DNA of 64,000 nt from positions 62,001 through 126,000 of the forward strand of contig NW_017265164.1 in the NCBI RefSeq assembly GCF_001638985.1. Reading direction: 5' to 3'. The number at the start of each line of letters is the position of its first letter. Positions within the stretch are counted from its first letter, which is position 1. Shown here one piece after another: positions 55,620-64,000 of the stretch. Both the position numbers and the translations under genes were made by a program. The notes beneath the pieces were generated by a model. It was not told the origin of the DNA. It searched no databases and saw nothing but the letters and a program-made list of their open reading frames with translations. The stretch is from Phycomyces blakesleeanus NRRL 1555(-) (lineage: Eukaryota > Mucoromycota > Mucoromycetes > Mucorales > Phycomycetaceae).

Positions 55620-57923
55620 ATGTTACTATTTGATCCAAAAGATTTCCCGGATACTTTTGAACTATTACGCCAATACTTCCAGCTCTGTTCACGTCAACCT
55701 CGCCGATTGGTGTCCATTCTCTTTTTGACAGTGACCCTTTGCTTCTTTTACTTTATTGTGCTTGGATACGATGACAGGATCGAATTTGATATGCGGCCTG
55801 CTGAAATGGCTGTAGAAATCAAGGCCATCCAAGATTTCCCCATTTGGCCTCTTCAACTTGAAGACGAAGCCATCAGAGACCGATCTAGTGCCTACAAGCC
55901 AACCATGTTTACCGCCAAATCGCCTTCCTTTGCCTCATTTGCTTCTCTTGTCTTGTTTAAGCCAGTCACGGCAGTCATATACCGAGTATCCGACAACGAC
56001 GAAGGAATCCAACAGGTCGTCAAGCACCTGTCTAAATATCCCTTTTTTAAAGAAATCTTGATATTCAATCAAATCGAATCCCGTCCACTGGTGGTTGAGG
56101 TAAAGTCAAAATGAATTATACTATAACAAACCATACCAGAATATTGTGTTTACTAATTGGCTTCTTTTTGGTTACATATGATTGTTATATCACTTGATAT
56201 AATATAATATAATATAATATAATATAGGATTTTGGCGGCGAGATGTCCGAGGATGTATCGATAGAGATTTATGATTCAAGAGACGATATTCAGACAATGG
56301 GGCGTTTCACAACATGCTCAATGGCAAGCCACGAAACATGCTATACGCAAGACGATGTGTGGCTGAATATATATTTGGATACCTTGTACACTCTTTCCCT
56401 CAAATCACCGGAGTTGGTTTACGCCAGCGCAAGGCCGACTGAGTACCTTGATGCACTTGGGTGGCGCTTCGGAAATATAGGAAATAATACTAATAATAAT
56501 ATAGGTAAATATATCTATATATATACCTTTTAATAATAACTTTTTTCTTGTAAATGTTAGCGGCGATTTACAAGAATATGTATGTGTCTTATTTACTTTT
56601 TATGTTTTTTTTTCTATTCAAGATTCTTCATTACATACTGGATATGTTGACCTTCGATACGGCGCATTCATTCCACGCCACAAAGCACAGACCTTTTTGA
56701 CTCAGCTGGCTGAACAAGGAATCACAAAAGCTCAGTTACGGCAGGCAGATATGTATTTTAGTCTCTGGACTAACCAATATCCATGGATACTTTCCAATTC
56801 ATTGGTTTCTCTTGAACAAGAAGATAAGCTGAATCCTATAATTCGGTCACCGAGTCTCTATGAAAATATGGTAACCAATATTGTTTCCCCCTTTTTTTTT
56901 TCTGTATTAATTAATTAATTGAAATTAGTTTGTGATTATTAATATAAATATTAAAAAGGGAAAACAATGAGGCCTTATATATATCTTTCTCTCTAATCTG
57001 TTTGTTTTAATTTTTGTTATATATAATCAGTATGATGCTATGGATAAGCTGGGACAATCCTTGGCAGAAAACATAACCCAAAAAGATCATTTTAACCGTT
57101 TAGATGGTATCATTCCATTGGAATCTCGTCAAGAAAGGTAAGAAATTGATTAGTAGAATAACATTTATCCATTCAATTCAATTCAATTCAATATATTTAA
57201 TATATTTATTATACTATATTTAGAGCTTCTTGTGTAAATGATAAATGCCTATTTATCACAAACATCGACCCATTTCCAGAACCGGGTACATTTGTTCCAG
57301 CTACAGATCTTGACTCAGGGATCGAATCATTGCAATCGCGTAAATCTACAGGTCTGCACCATGAATGGGTTTATCAGTCCTATCAAAAGGCAGTAGATCA
57401 GGATCCAAGAACCTGTTGGAACACCTTTAAAAGTAAAATACATATAGATGTACAAACTTTTTTTTTCTTTAATTAATTTATTAATCAATCAATTAATGAA
57501 TTAATATCTCTGTATATAGTACCAAAGGCAAATGATTACTTTGGATTGACAATGGTAGGATCAATTGAAGCAAAACGACTGGTATTATATGGCCGAAGAG
57601 ATATCCGTCATGCAGCATCGATGTTTAATGTTACTGTAGAATCAGTAGAAAACAATTGGGTAACTATACATAATCTGGACATCGTTAGAAAAGGTCAAAT
57701 GAAATATAATTAACATCTATTTATTTATTTATTTATTTATTTAAAAAAGGTGACTTGTAAACTTTGGACATTACCGGATGCTCAAGTAGTACGTCAACGT
57801 GTACCTCTGGGTATCGATTGTTCGGGAGTAAAAGAATTCAAAACCATCAGGATCCACTTTGTAGAAGATCAGAAAGAACCCTTTGATGTGTGTGGAATTG
57901 GATTGGACAATTTTAATGTCTAA
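55620..57923 (+). CDS. Type II membrane protein, glycosyltransferase-like with a GnT-IV-like C-terminus
   Basis: Seven exons: 55620-56099, 56228-56504, 56623-56870, 57031-57137, 57224-57432, 57520-57659 and 57750-57923. They total 1635 bp, 544 residues, all junctions in frame. A short basic N-terminus is followed by one membrane segment (residues about 30-49, VSILFLTVTLCFFYFIVLGY), the layout of Golgi glycosyltransferases. The middle has QDDVWLNIYLDTLYTL, LHTGYVDLRYGAFIPR and DMYFSLWTNQYPWILSN, strings shared with uncharacterised fungal proteins; the Asp pair could bind a nucleotide-sugar metal. The C-terminal 150 residues (DPRTCWNTF, DYFGLTM, RLVLYGRRDIRHAASMFNVT, EFKTIRIHFVED) resemble the lectin-like C-terminal domain of the N-acetylglucosaminyltransferase IV family. 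Activity is inferred, not shown. Confidence 0.75.
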
Positions 57924-59934
57924 TGCTTTCTCTAATTGCTTATTGTTACTATCCTTTTCTTTTTTTCTTATATAATATATGTATATATATTTTCTACATT
58001 GTCGGCCATTAAAATAAATCTCTGTTATACAGAAGAAAAGAAGAAAAAAAAAGCTCAAAATTCTGGAAACTTGTCTCCGTTTGAACAAACTAAAAATACT
58101 TTTTCATCCCCCCCTACATATATAAGAAAATCAATCATACGAGCACGACCTTTCTATTTAACCTGACTAAATTGATTGTGACTATCTGTCCGGGACCCGA
58201 TGTCTCTTTAATCCATCAGGGCAAAAAAATGGCGTGTCCTGAGAAAATATAATCTATTCAATTAATGAACCGTTTGTGCCCTAAATTTAAATCTACTTGA
58301 CCAGTTATGCAGAAGGACATGAGTTGGTGTCATTAAACTGGGGAGCAAGCAAGATGGGCACAACTTGTGGTCCGGTAGAATCCAAATGTTATCTCTCTAT
58401 AATTAGTGTCGATCGATATTGCAACCAACTTTTACAAGTTCTATTTATTTACATACCTTGGTAATTCAATGGTTTCATGGTTATATTCTCTTTTTATTTC
58501 ATATGTACCTCTCTTCTATATTGGTACTACAAAAGCGAGTGAAATATAAAGTTGCCATAAATCATTGTACACTTGTGAAGACGCAACTTTCAACTTCCAA
58601 ACACCCAACATTACCATTTGAATTCATGCAAAGCACAATAAAATATCATCAGAAAAATGAAAGCTTTTCCGGGGATCAATTTTAGTCAAATAGATCCGTT
58701 GTTTTATCTTTTTCCCATCATGTCAAAAATAAAAAAAAATTAACTTATCAACATGTAAATTATTCCTTTGCATGCAATTTTTTTTGGTCGTTTTTCTTAC
58801 AGTAGCGTATACAAGTACGCTTGACCGATACTTCTCTCATGGCAACATCAGTGTTAGATTTTGCCGCATCTTGGGCCTGAATTACTTGCATCGTTTCGTT
58901 GTCTTCCAAGGGCAAGTTGAGCTAAACAATGTGTGTAAGATTTCAATGTTACACTACAAAACTGCTTCTTGTCATTAATATAATTCATCGGCTCAGGTTT
59001 TCCGTAGCCTCTTTTCGTACAACCTCAGACTTTGTTCTTTCTGTTGGACTTATTCATTCTTCCACAAAAGCCGAATCTTACTTTCCAAAGAGAGGGTATA
59101 CGTGTATATAATATTGGGAGGCTACTATGAAAGCGATTAATGTAATTAATGGTACCTCTATAAAACAAGCACAGAATAAAGATGAATAAAGCACAACAAT
59201 ACGATTTATGAAAGAAGTTAGAATGAATTGTGTATGTGTAAGAGAGGGCCGGTTCTTATTTGACTTGACTTGATATACATGTTAATAAAAATGACTGGAC
59301 CAGCCTATGACTTTTGCGACAGAACATTGCTTCCAGCTTGAATGATGTCTTGTACCACATAATTAACAGACATCCTTTCTCATATGACCCTTGTTAAACT
59401 ACACATAAGAAAACATACCCACTCAGTATTTTTCTTTATGGACTTATAACTTTTGATGAGATAGGTTCTTGACAGCTCTTATTTTATCTCTCTTTGGAAG
59501 ACTTGTTTTTATTGTGTAGTTTGTATGGCTATAACTTGTATATTTTGACAGGCTTCTACAAAAAATAGTAGTGGTTGCTTAAAGTATAAAAAACAAAAAT
59601 GACTGGTCTTTACTCCTCAATCCCAAAAAGAAAAGAGAAGAAAAAGATAAAATTAATGGTAAGATTGTGTAATCTAAAATGATGAGCACAAAAAAAAACA
59701 GTTGAAAATACAGGACTATTCTTGGGTTTTCTAATAGCAATAATTATAATATAAATGAATGCAGTTGATATTTCAAATGGTTGAGAGAAATAATAAGATT
59801 AAAGTCTTTAAGAAAATACCAGCTGAGGTATAGGAGGAAGTACCAGCTGTCAATACAATTTTCTTGGTTTAGTATCATGCTAACCTCTTTTGCTAGCATT
59901 ACTGTTAGAATCTGTGTTTCGCGGTTATTATTCG
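57924..59934. other. Intergenic
   Basis: No gene, RNA or clear repeat recognised. Small frames at 58419-58685, 58772-58978 and 58929-59111 have no family features. Confidence 0.5.
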
Positions 59935-60035
59935 GGATCCGTATAGTCTAATTTGAAGGCGTACAGAGTATAACGTTTCATGTCAAAAGTCCGAAAGGTT
60001 ATAAAGTTCTTGATTAATGGTTATTTTACGATATC

Positions 60036-60085
<50 letters not shown>

Positions 60086-60086
60086 A
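59935..60086 (+). promoter_or_regulatory. F-box family promoter box and (tc)n tract
   Basis: taatttgaaggcgtacagag then gtttcatgtcaaaagtccga (59975) and aaggttataaag, about 113 bp before the ATG. The pyrimidine tract has become a pure (tc)n microsatellite at about 60039-60082, ending four bases before ATG. Confidence 0.65.
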
Positions 60087-62735
60087 ATGGAGACAAAAAT
60101 CTCATATAGTGCTCCCCCTTTACCTAATGTAACATCTACCACTGTAAAGGCAGAGTTATTGCAAGGTGGCTCTTACCGCTTTCTTACGCGTCAAGACCTC
60201 CCTAATTTGGAAACAGAACTTTCATCTAGTGATCTCTCTTCATCTGATTTACCATCTACCCCAGCGAGGAGTCTACCGCAACGTCAGAATACCCTTTCAA
60301 ATCCTAATCGAAGAGTTGTTAATTTGAAAAAGCTACAAACATCTAATGATCCCTCTTCATCTGATTTACCATCTACCCCAGCGAGGAGTCTACCACAACG
60401 TCGGAATACCTTTTCAAATCCTAGTCGAGAATTCTATCGCGTGTCAGTGAAATTCCCTTCTAATTATCCCTCTTCGTCTGCTTCTCTATGGGACTATATG
60501 GTGGAATCAGAACTCCCATATAGTGGTCTCAATTCGGCTGACTTTGTACATGGCTCTAAGATAGAATCGGATATCCGATCTAGTCATCTCCCTTTCTCTG
60601 CTTCTCTGAATATGCCTACAATAGCAGCAAGTCTTCCAGCCAATATTCTCTCATATATAGCAACACATCTCAATAAGACAGACCAACGTGCCTGTGTACT
60701 TGTCTCCAAACGTTGGTCTGAGCCATTTCTGGACGCTTATTGGGGTAAACTCACAATCGACGGCAAAGGATTAGATACCATGTTCAACGAACACAACCTT
60801 AGAGAAGCCTATCAAAAAAGAGCGCATCGGACATGGGCACTACACATTGATAATGTAGACATTGATCTCGAAAAATATATCCCTGAACTACAGAAAAATT
60901 ACCCCGAGATAAAATATCTTTCATGCAACAGTACATTTCTACTAAGCGGAAATATACCAAAGATAAGCGGTTTGAGTTGCTGGAGCTCATTGTCACACCT
61001 AGAAATGACTTTGACCCGTAAATACAGTAAACTAAAAGAAATTTTACCAAAATTGTCGGTACTGTCTTGTCTCGTTTGTCTTACAATCAAAGAATGTTGT
61101 CCTTCACGGGAACATTCTTTTTCATACAACGACTTTGAATCAATTCATGACCATTTACCACGGCTGGACTATATCGATATTACTTGTACTCTTAAAAGAA
61201 TACCAGAAAACGACGCAATACTAAGTCTACTAAGGCTAATTGAGCCGGCAATCACTGTTACAAAGATAAAATATAACAGTTCGGACGTTGATACGCTTTG
61301 GATGTTTTACTTTGCACTCAAGTATCCAAATTTACATAGACTTGATATCGGAGAATCAGCTAGCAACAAAGGAATAAAAGTAAATCAAAATCTCTATGAG
61401 AACAATAAATATGAGAATCAACTTAAAATACTGTCAACATTGGATCGATTCTTTCCTTGTCTGAAAAGAGCAGAGACACCAATAACATCTCTCGCTGGCT
61501 GGCCTTTTATTATATTCTACGAAACTCTGCACAAGTTTAGCGTAAAACTAGAACACGGCTCGTTTTTTCTCGACCACCTCAACAGCAACAAAAACAATAT
61601 TGACGATAATATTCTTAAATACATCAAGCCTGTCGCGGAATCATTAAAAGTTTTGAAGATACATACTTTCGCTCCAATTAGACTTCATTTCGACAAATAT
61701 ATGCTTGACTTGGATTTTAGAGCACTAGTCGAGTTAAACATCAGCTTTGTCAAGTGTGTTGAAATAGAATGTTTATTTGACTGTTTCCCAGTCTTAGAAA
61801 CATTGCGCGTAGACATATCTTTTGTTACTCTCACCAGCAACACATATGATACACAAATACCACACCCGTTAAAAAAACTGGAAATCACGAATTCGGTTGC
61901 CAGTATAAACATCTTCAGCTACATATCCTCCCGTTGTAGACAACTTAGATTCATGAGCTTGGAAGACATCAAGTTTAAAGAATCTCATCTTGATACAAAC
62001 GGAATTATATTGATATCTATGCCTTTATCACGCTTGGATACATTAATCGCTTTTAACTTGGGAAATGAACCTGATTATGTCAAACACTATTCAATCACAC
62101 AAACAAAGTCTACAAATGTTGATCCAATAAATCAAGGTGACCAGGAAAAAACTTTGGAAAGAAGATGGTATCATACGTGCTTTGACAAAACAAACAGAAA
62201 GCCAAGAGTTTTAGCATGGGAGCTTGGAAAAAGGGACATCGAATTCGCCGAGAGATATTATAAAGACTTTCAACGTAGAAGATCGAGTGAAGGGGGGCGA
62301 GTCGACATGGAACAATACGATGGCTTTGTACTAAGACGATTCTGGAAAAGAGACTTTCAACATGGTGCCGTATCATTTCGGTTTGATTCCGTTAAAAACT
62401 ACTTTCTTGTACGAGCAACCAAGATAGAAAGTAAAGGGAAGCCAACAAAACATTCCAACTCAACCATAAAAACAAACATAGTACTGCCTGATATACAACT
62501 TAGTAGGGAAGCTTCAAAAACTACATTACGGAATACCAGCTGGTCGAATAATTCCGATATCATGAGCCTGTTAGTACGTGAGACAAATTGTCTGGCAGGC
62601 ACTTTAAGAAAAATTTCACAAACATCTATAAACAGTATAAGATCCTCGATATACTCTATTTCCTTAACAAATGTTTACTCTTGTAAAAAAAGAGTGTACC
62701 GTTCACTCGATGGACAATTTAAACAAATTAAATAA
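60087..62735 (+). CDS. F-box/LRR-like protein with N- and C-terminal extensions
   Basis: Single exon, 882 residues. The family F-box starts only at about residue 176 (MPTIAASLPANILSYIATHL, CVLVSKRWSEPFLDAYWGK). Before it lies a Ser/Pro-rich extension with a 117-bp repeat: SSDLPSTPARSLPQRQNTLS at about residues 51-70 returns as SSDLPSTPARSLPQRRNTFS 39 codons later. The middle has TLWMFYFALKYPNLHRL and AGWPFIIFYETLHKF. The C-terminal module is RRWYHTCFDKTNRKPR, WELGKRDIEFAERYYKDFQR and LRRFWKRDFQHG, followed by a new 100-residue Ser/Thr-rich tail. The promoter box and (tc)n tract sit just before ATG 60087, which supports that start over Met176. Extensions may add binding or phosphorylation sites; inference only. 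Confidence 0.88.
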   Translation: METKISYSAPPLPNVTSTTVKAELLQGGSYRFLTRQDLPNLETELSSSDLSSSDLPSTPARSLPQRQNTLSNPNRRVVNLKKLQTSNDPSSSDLPSTPARSLPQRRNTFSNPSREFYRVSVKFPSNYPSSSASLWDYMVESELPYSGLNSADFVHGSKIESDIRSSHLPFSASLNMPTIAASLPANILSYIATHLNKTDQRACVLVSKRWSEPFLDAYWGKLTIDGKGLDTMFNEHNLREAYQKRAHRTWALHIDNVDIDLEKYIPELQKNYPEIKYLSCNSTFLLSGNIPKISGLSCWSSLSHLEMTLTRKYSKLKEILPKLSVLSCLVCLTIKECCPSREHSFSYNDFESIHDHLPRLDYIDITCTLKRIPENDAILSLLRLIEPAITVTKIKYNSSDVDTLWMFYFALKYPNLHRLDIGESASNKGIKVNQNLYENNKYENQLKILSTLDRFFPCLKRAETPITSLAGWPFIIFYETLHKFSVKLEHGSFFLDHLNSNKNNIDDNILKYIKPVAESLKVLKIHTFAPIRLHFDKYMLDLDFRALVELNISFVKCVEIECLFDCFPVLETLRVDISFVTLTSNTYDTQIPHPLKKLEITNSVASINIFSYISSRCRQLRFMSLEDIKFKESHLDTNGIILISMPLSRLDTLIAFNLGNEPDYVKHYSITQTKSTNVDPINQGDQEKTLERRWYHTCFDKTNRKPRVLAWELGKRDIEFAERYYKDFQRRRSSEGGRVDMEQYDGFVLRRFWKRDFQHGAVSFRFDSVKNYFLVRATKIESKGKPTKHSNSTIKTNIVLPDIQLSREASKTTLRNTSWSNNSDIMSLLVRETNCLAGTLRKISQTSINSIRSSIYSISLTNVYSCKKRVYRSLDGQFKQIK

Positions 62736-63694
62736 TTTAAACTCATAATTATATGTGTCGTATCTAACACAGCCGTGATGACTCCCTTTATTGCTACATA
62801 TTGTGATATATGGTCTATGATCCGCAATTTTGTTTTGAAAAATATAGTTTTTCAATAATTTCTTCAGGGTACCTCTTCTTCTTTTTTTCTTCAAGGTAAT
62901 TTTTCTGTTGCTTACTTCCAGCCCATATTCCACCTTGAATAAGCTTGGTGTGATATATAGAAAGCTACATTTAGAGGAAGAGAAAGGCTTCATTATCTAC
63001 AGAAAAAGATTATCCAATAGAGAGAGTTATCTTTTTTTTTCGAATAATTGTTGAACAGTAAACAAAAAACATCAAATTATTTTTGGTGGGGAAGCTTTGG
63101 AAGGTATGACATTGGATTTTATAATAAAATACATAACAAATTATAATTAATATTTTGTAATTTAAATTGCACCATGTTCCTTCTAATAACCAACAGTAAT
63201 ACTTTCAAGAGCATGTCTATAAATGTAGTACATCAAAAAAAATAAGAGATAGTGAAGCCAAATTTTCTGAAAAGTGAAAAAATGAGCTACAACAATAGCT
63301 AATAAATGAAGTTGCCGCAATTTGATAAGAATTGAAATGAAAGTAAATTGTGGGACAATTCTTAGAAAGCTTATAATCTTCGTGCCAGTTACATCAAGAC
63401 ATTCTAGCAACAAGTCATACATTCACTGAACTATTCGTACAGCGAGAATATTTGCCATGATGTTCCAAGCTAATAGACAGAATATCTTTCAAGAAATGTT
63501 CTTGTTTTAAAGATGTACTTAATACTCAATATAATAATGTATTGTAGCTACATTTCTTTTATCGCTGTAATTATATCAATATTTGTATACATATATATCT
63601 GTATTGTATTTTTGCTCGGGCCTTTTTATATATGTGTATGTGTATATGTATATGTATATGTATATCTTCTTTATTTATTTTATTTATTTATTGT
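62736..63694. other. Intergenic with a small F-box relic
   Basis: Apart from the relic at 63086-63135, nothing is recognised. The last 100 bp are the 3' flank of a minus-strand gene. Confidence 0.5.
63086..63135 (+). pseudogene. F-box family C-terminal relic
   Basis: gtggggaagctttggaaggt then atgacattggattttataat aligns with the WELGRRDIEF coding stretch of the paralogues (gcatgggaacttggaaggcg then tgacattgaatttgcc). Only about 50 bp survive. Confidence 0.5.
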
Positions 63695-63988
63695 CTACCA
63701 GCCTTCCCACTCATCATCAGATTGGTCTTTAGGTTTTTTAGCTGTCTCTCTCAAAGGTGTTCTTGTTCGGGTAGTATTGAGAGAGCTAGAAGGGCTGGCG
63801 GTGTTACTCAAAGAAGGTGATTGACTACGGGATATGGCTGGGCTAGATTGTCTCTGGAGATCATTGATTGTAGAATTGAAAAAGTCGCTATTGTCGTTAT
63901 CGAATGTGTGGTTTGAGCTCGAGTGGTTAGAGGTACGTAAAGCAGGAGCAGATGCAGGGCGAATGGTGGCATCGTAAAATGATTGAGT
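63695..63988 (-). CDS. Last exon of a gene running off the window; acidic Trp C-terminus
   Basis: The minus-strand frame enters after an intron acceptor (ttttag, 63989-63994) and ends with TAG at 63695-63697, 97 residues. It begins TQSFYDATIRPASAPALRTS, is rich in Ser, Thr and Asn (SRSQSPSLSNTASPSSSLNT), and ends KKPKDQSDDEWEGW. The disordered Ser-rich tail and the final acidic tryptophan motif are like those at the ends of some COPI-associated proteins (ArfGAP or SCYL types), where such motifs bind coatomer. That is only a resemblance; the catalytic part lies outside the window. Confidence 0.6.
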   Translation of the reverse strand, partial: TQSFYDATIRPASAPALRTSNHSSSNHTFDNDNSDFFNSTINDLQRQSSPAISRSQSPSLSNTASPSSSLNTTRTRTPLRETAKKPKDQSDDEWEGW

Positions 63989-64000
63989 CTAAAATAAATT

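Noticed and set aside
4640..60082. CRISPR array or prokaryotic-type operon
   Set aside because: No evenly spaced short direct repeats with unique spacers exist; tandem arrays here are minisatellites and the genes are intron-bearing eukaryotic genes.
63513..63824. Plus-strand hydrophobic frame near the right edge
   Set aside because: Composed of tatatg repeats and the antisense of the minus-strand last exon.

Overview
This is nuclear DNA of a filamentous fungus, most likely an early-diverging Mucoromycota species (Mucorales-like). The evidence is short spliceosomal introns (about 55-230 bp), very AT-rich intergenic DNA, a eukaryotic eIF3d, a fungal MO25/Hym1 gene with eight introns, LINE ORF1/ORF2 remnants of the kind common in Mucorales, Tc1 transposons, and an expanded family of F-box proteins. 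Genus cannot be fixed from the sequence alone.

Layout. 0-18 kb is repeat-rich and gene-poor: the 3' end of an unrecognised acidic protein gene, a 59-bp and a 39-bp minisatellite, a Tc1 relic, a decayed rDNA piece (5.8S plus the 5' third of 28S, minus strand), a minus-strand array in which exon-like and intron-like segments repeat about every 150 bp, and several LINE copies (one with ORF1, one with the ORF2 tail, two short end fragments). 18-24 kb is an ordinary gene block: a SNAPIN-like BLOC-1/BORC subunit (minus), eIF3 subunit D (plus, divergent from it) and MO25/Hym1 (plus).

25-50 kb is an F-box gene territory. Four intact single-exon F-box genes (31.6, 41.9, 46.5 and 49.1 kb) are mixed with three pseudogenes and small relics; a fifth intact member with a long N-terminal extension lies at 60.1 kb. 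All share an F-box, a leucine-rich middle and a strongly conserved C-terminal module. Most also share a promoter box about 90-115 bp before the ATG and a pyrimidine tract just before it. Two near-identical Tc1 elements in opposite orientation flank the 31.6-kb gene, and one supplies that gene's last codons and stop.

52-58 kb holds two more conserved genes: an IML2/TTC39-type TPR protein and a type II membrane protein with a glycosyltransferase-like middle and a C-terminus resembling the lectin-like domain of GnT-IV. The window ends in the last exon of a minus-strand gene whose product ends in an acidic tryptophan motif.

The housekeeping genes are not functionally linked. The F-box family, with its shared promoter and conserved uncharacterised C-terminal module, is the best candidate here for an undescribed gene system: a lineage-specific expansion of putative SCF substrate receptors evolving by birth and death in transposon-rich DNA.
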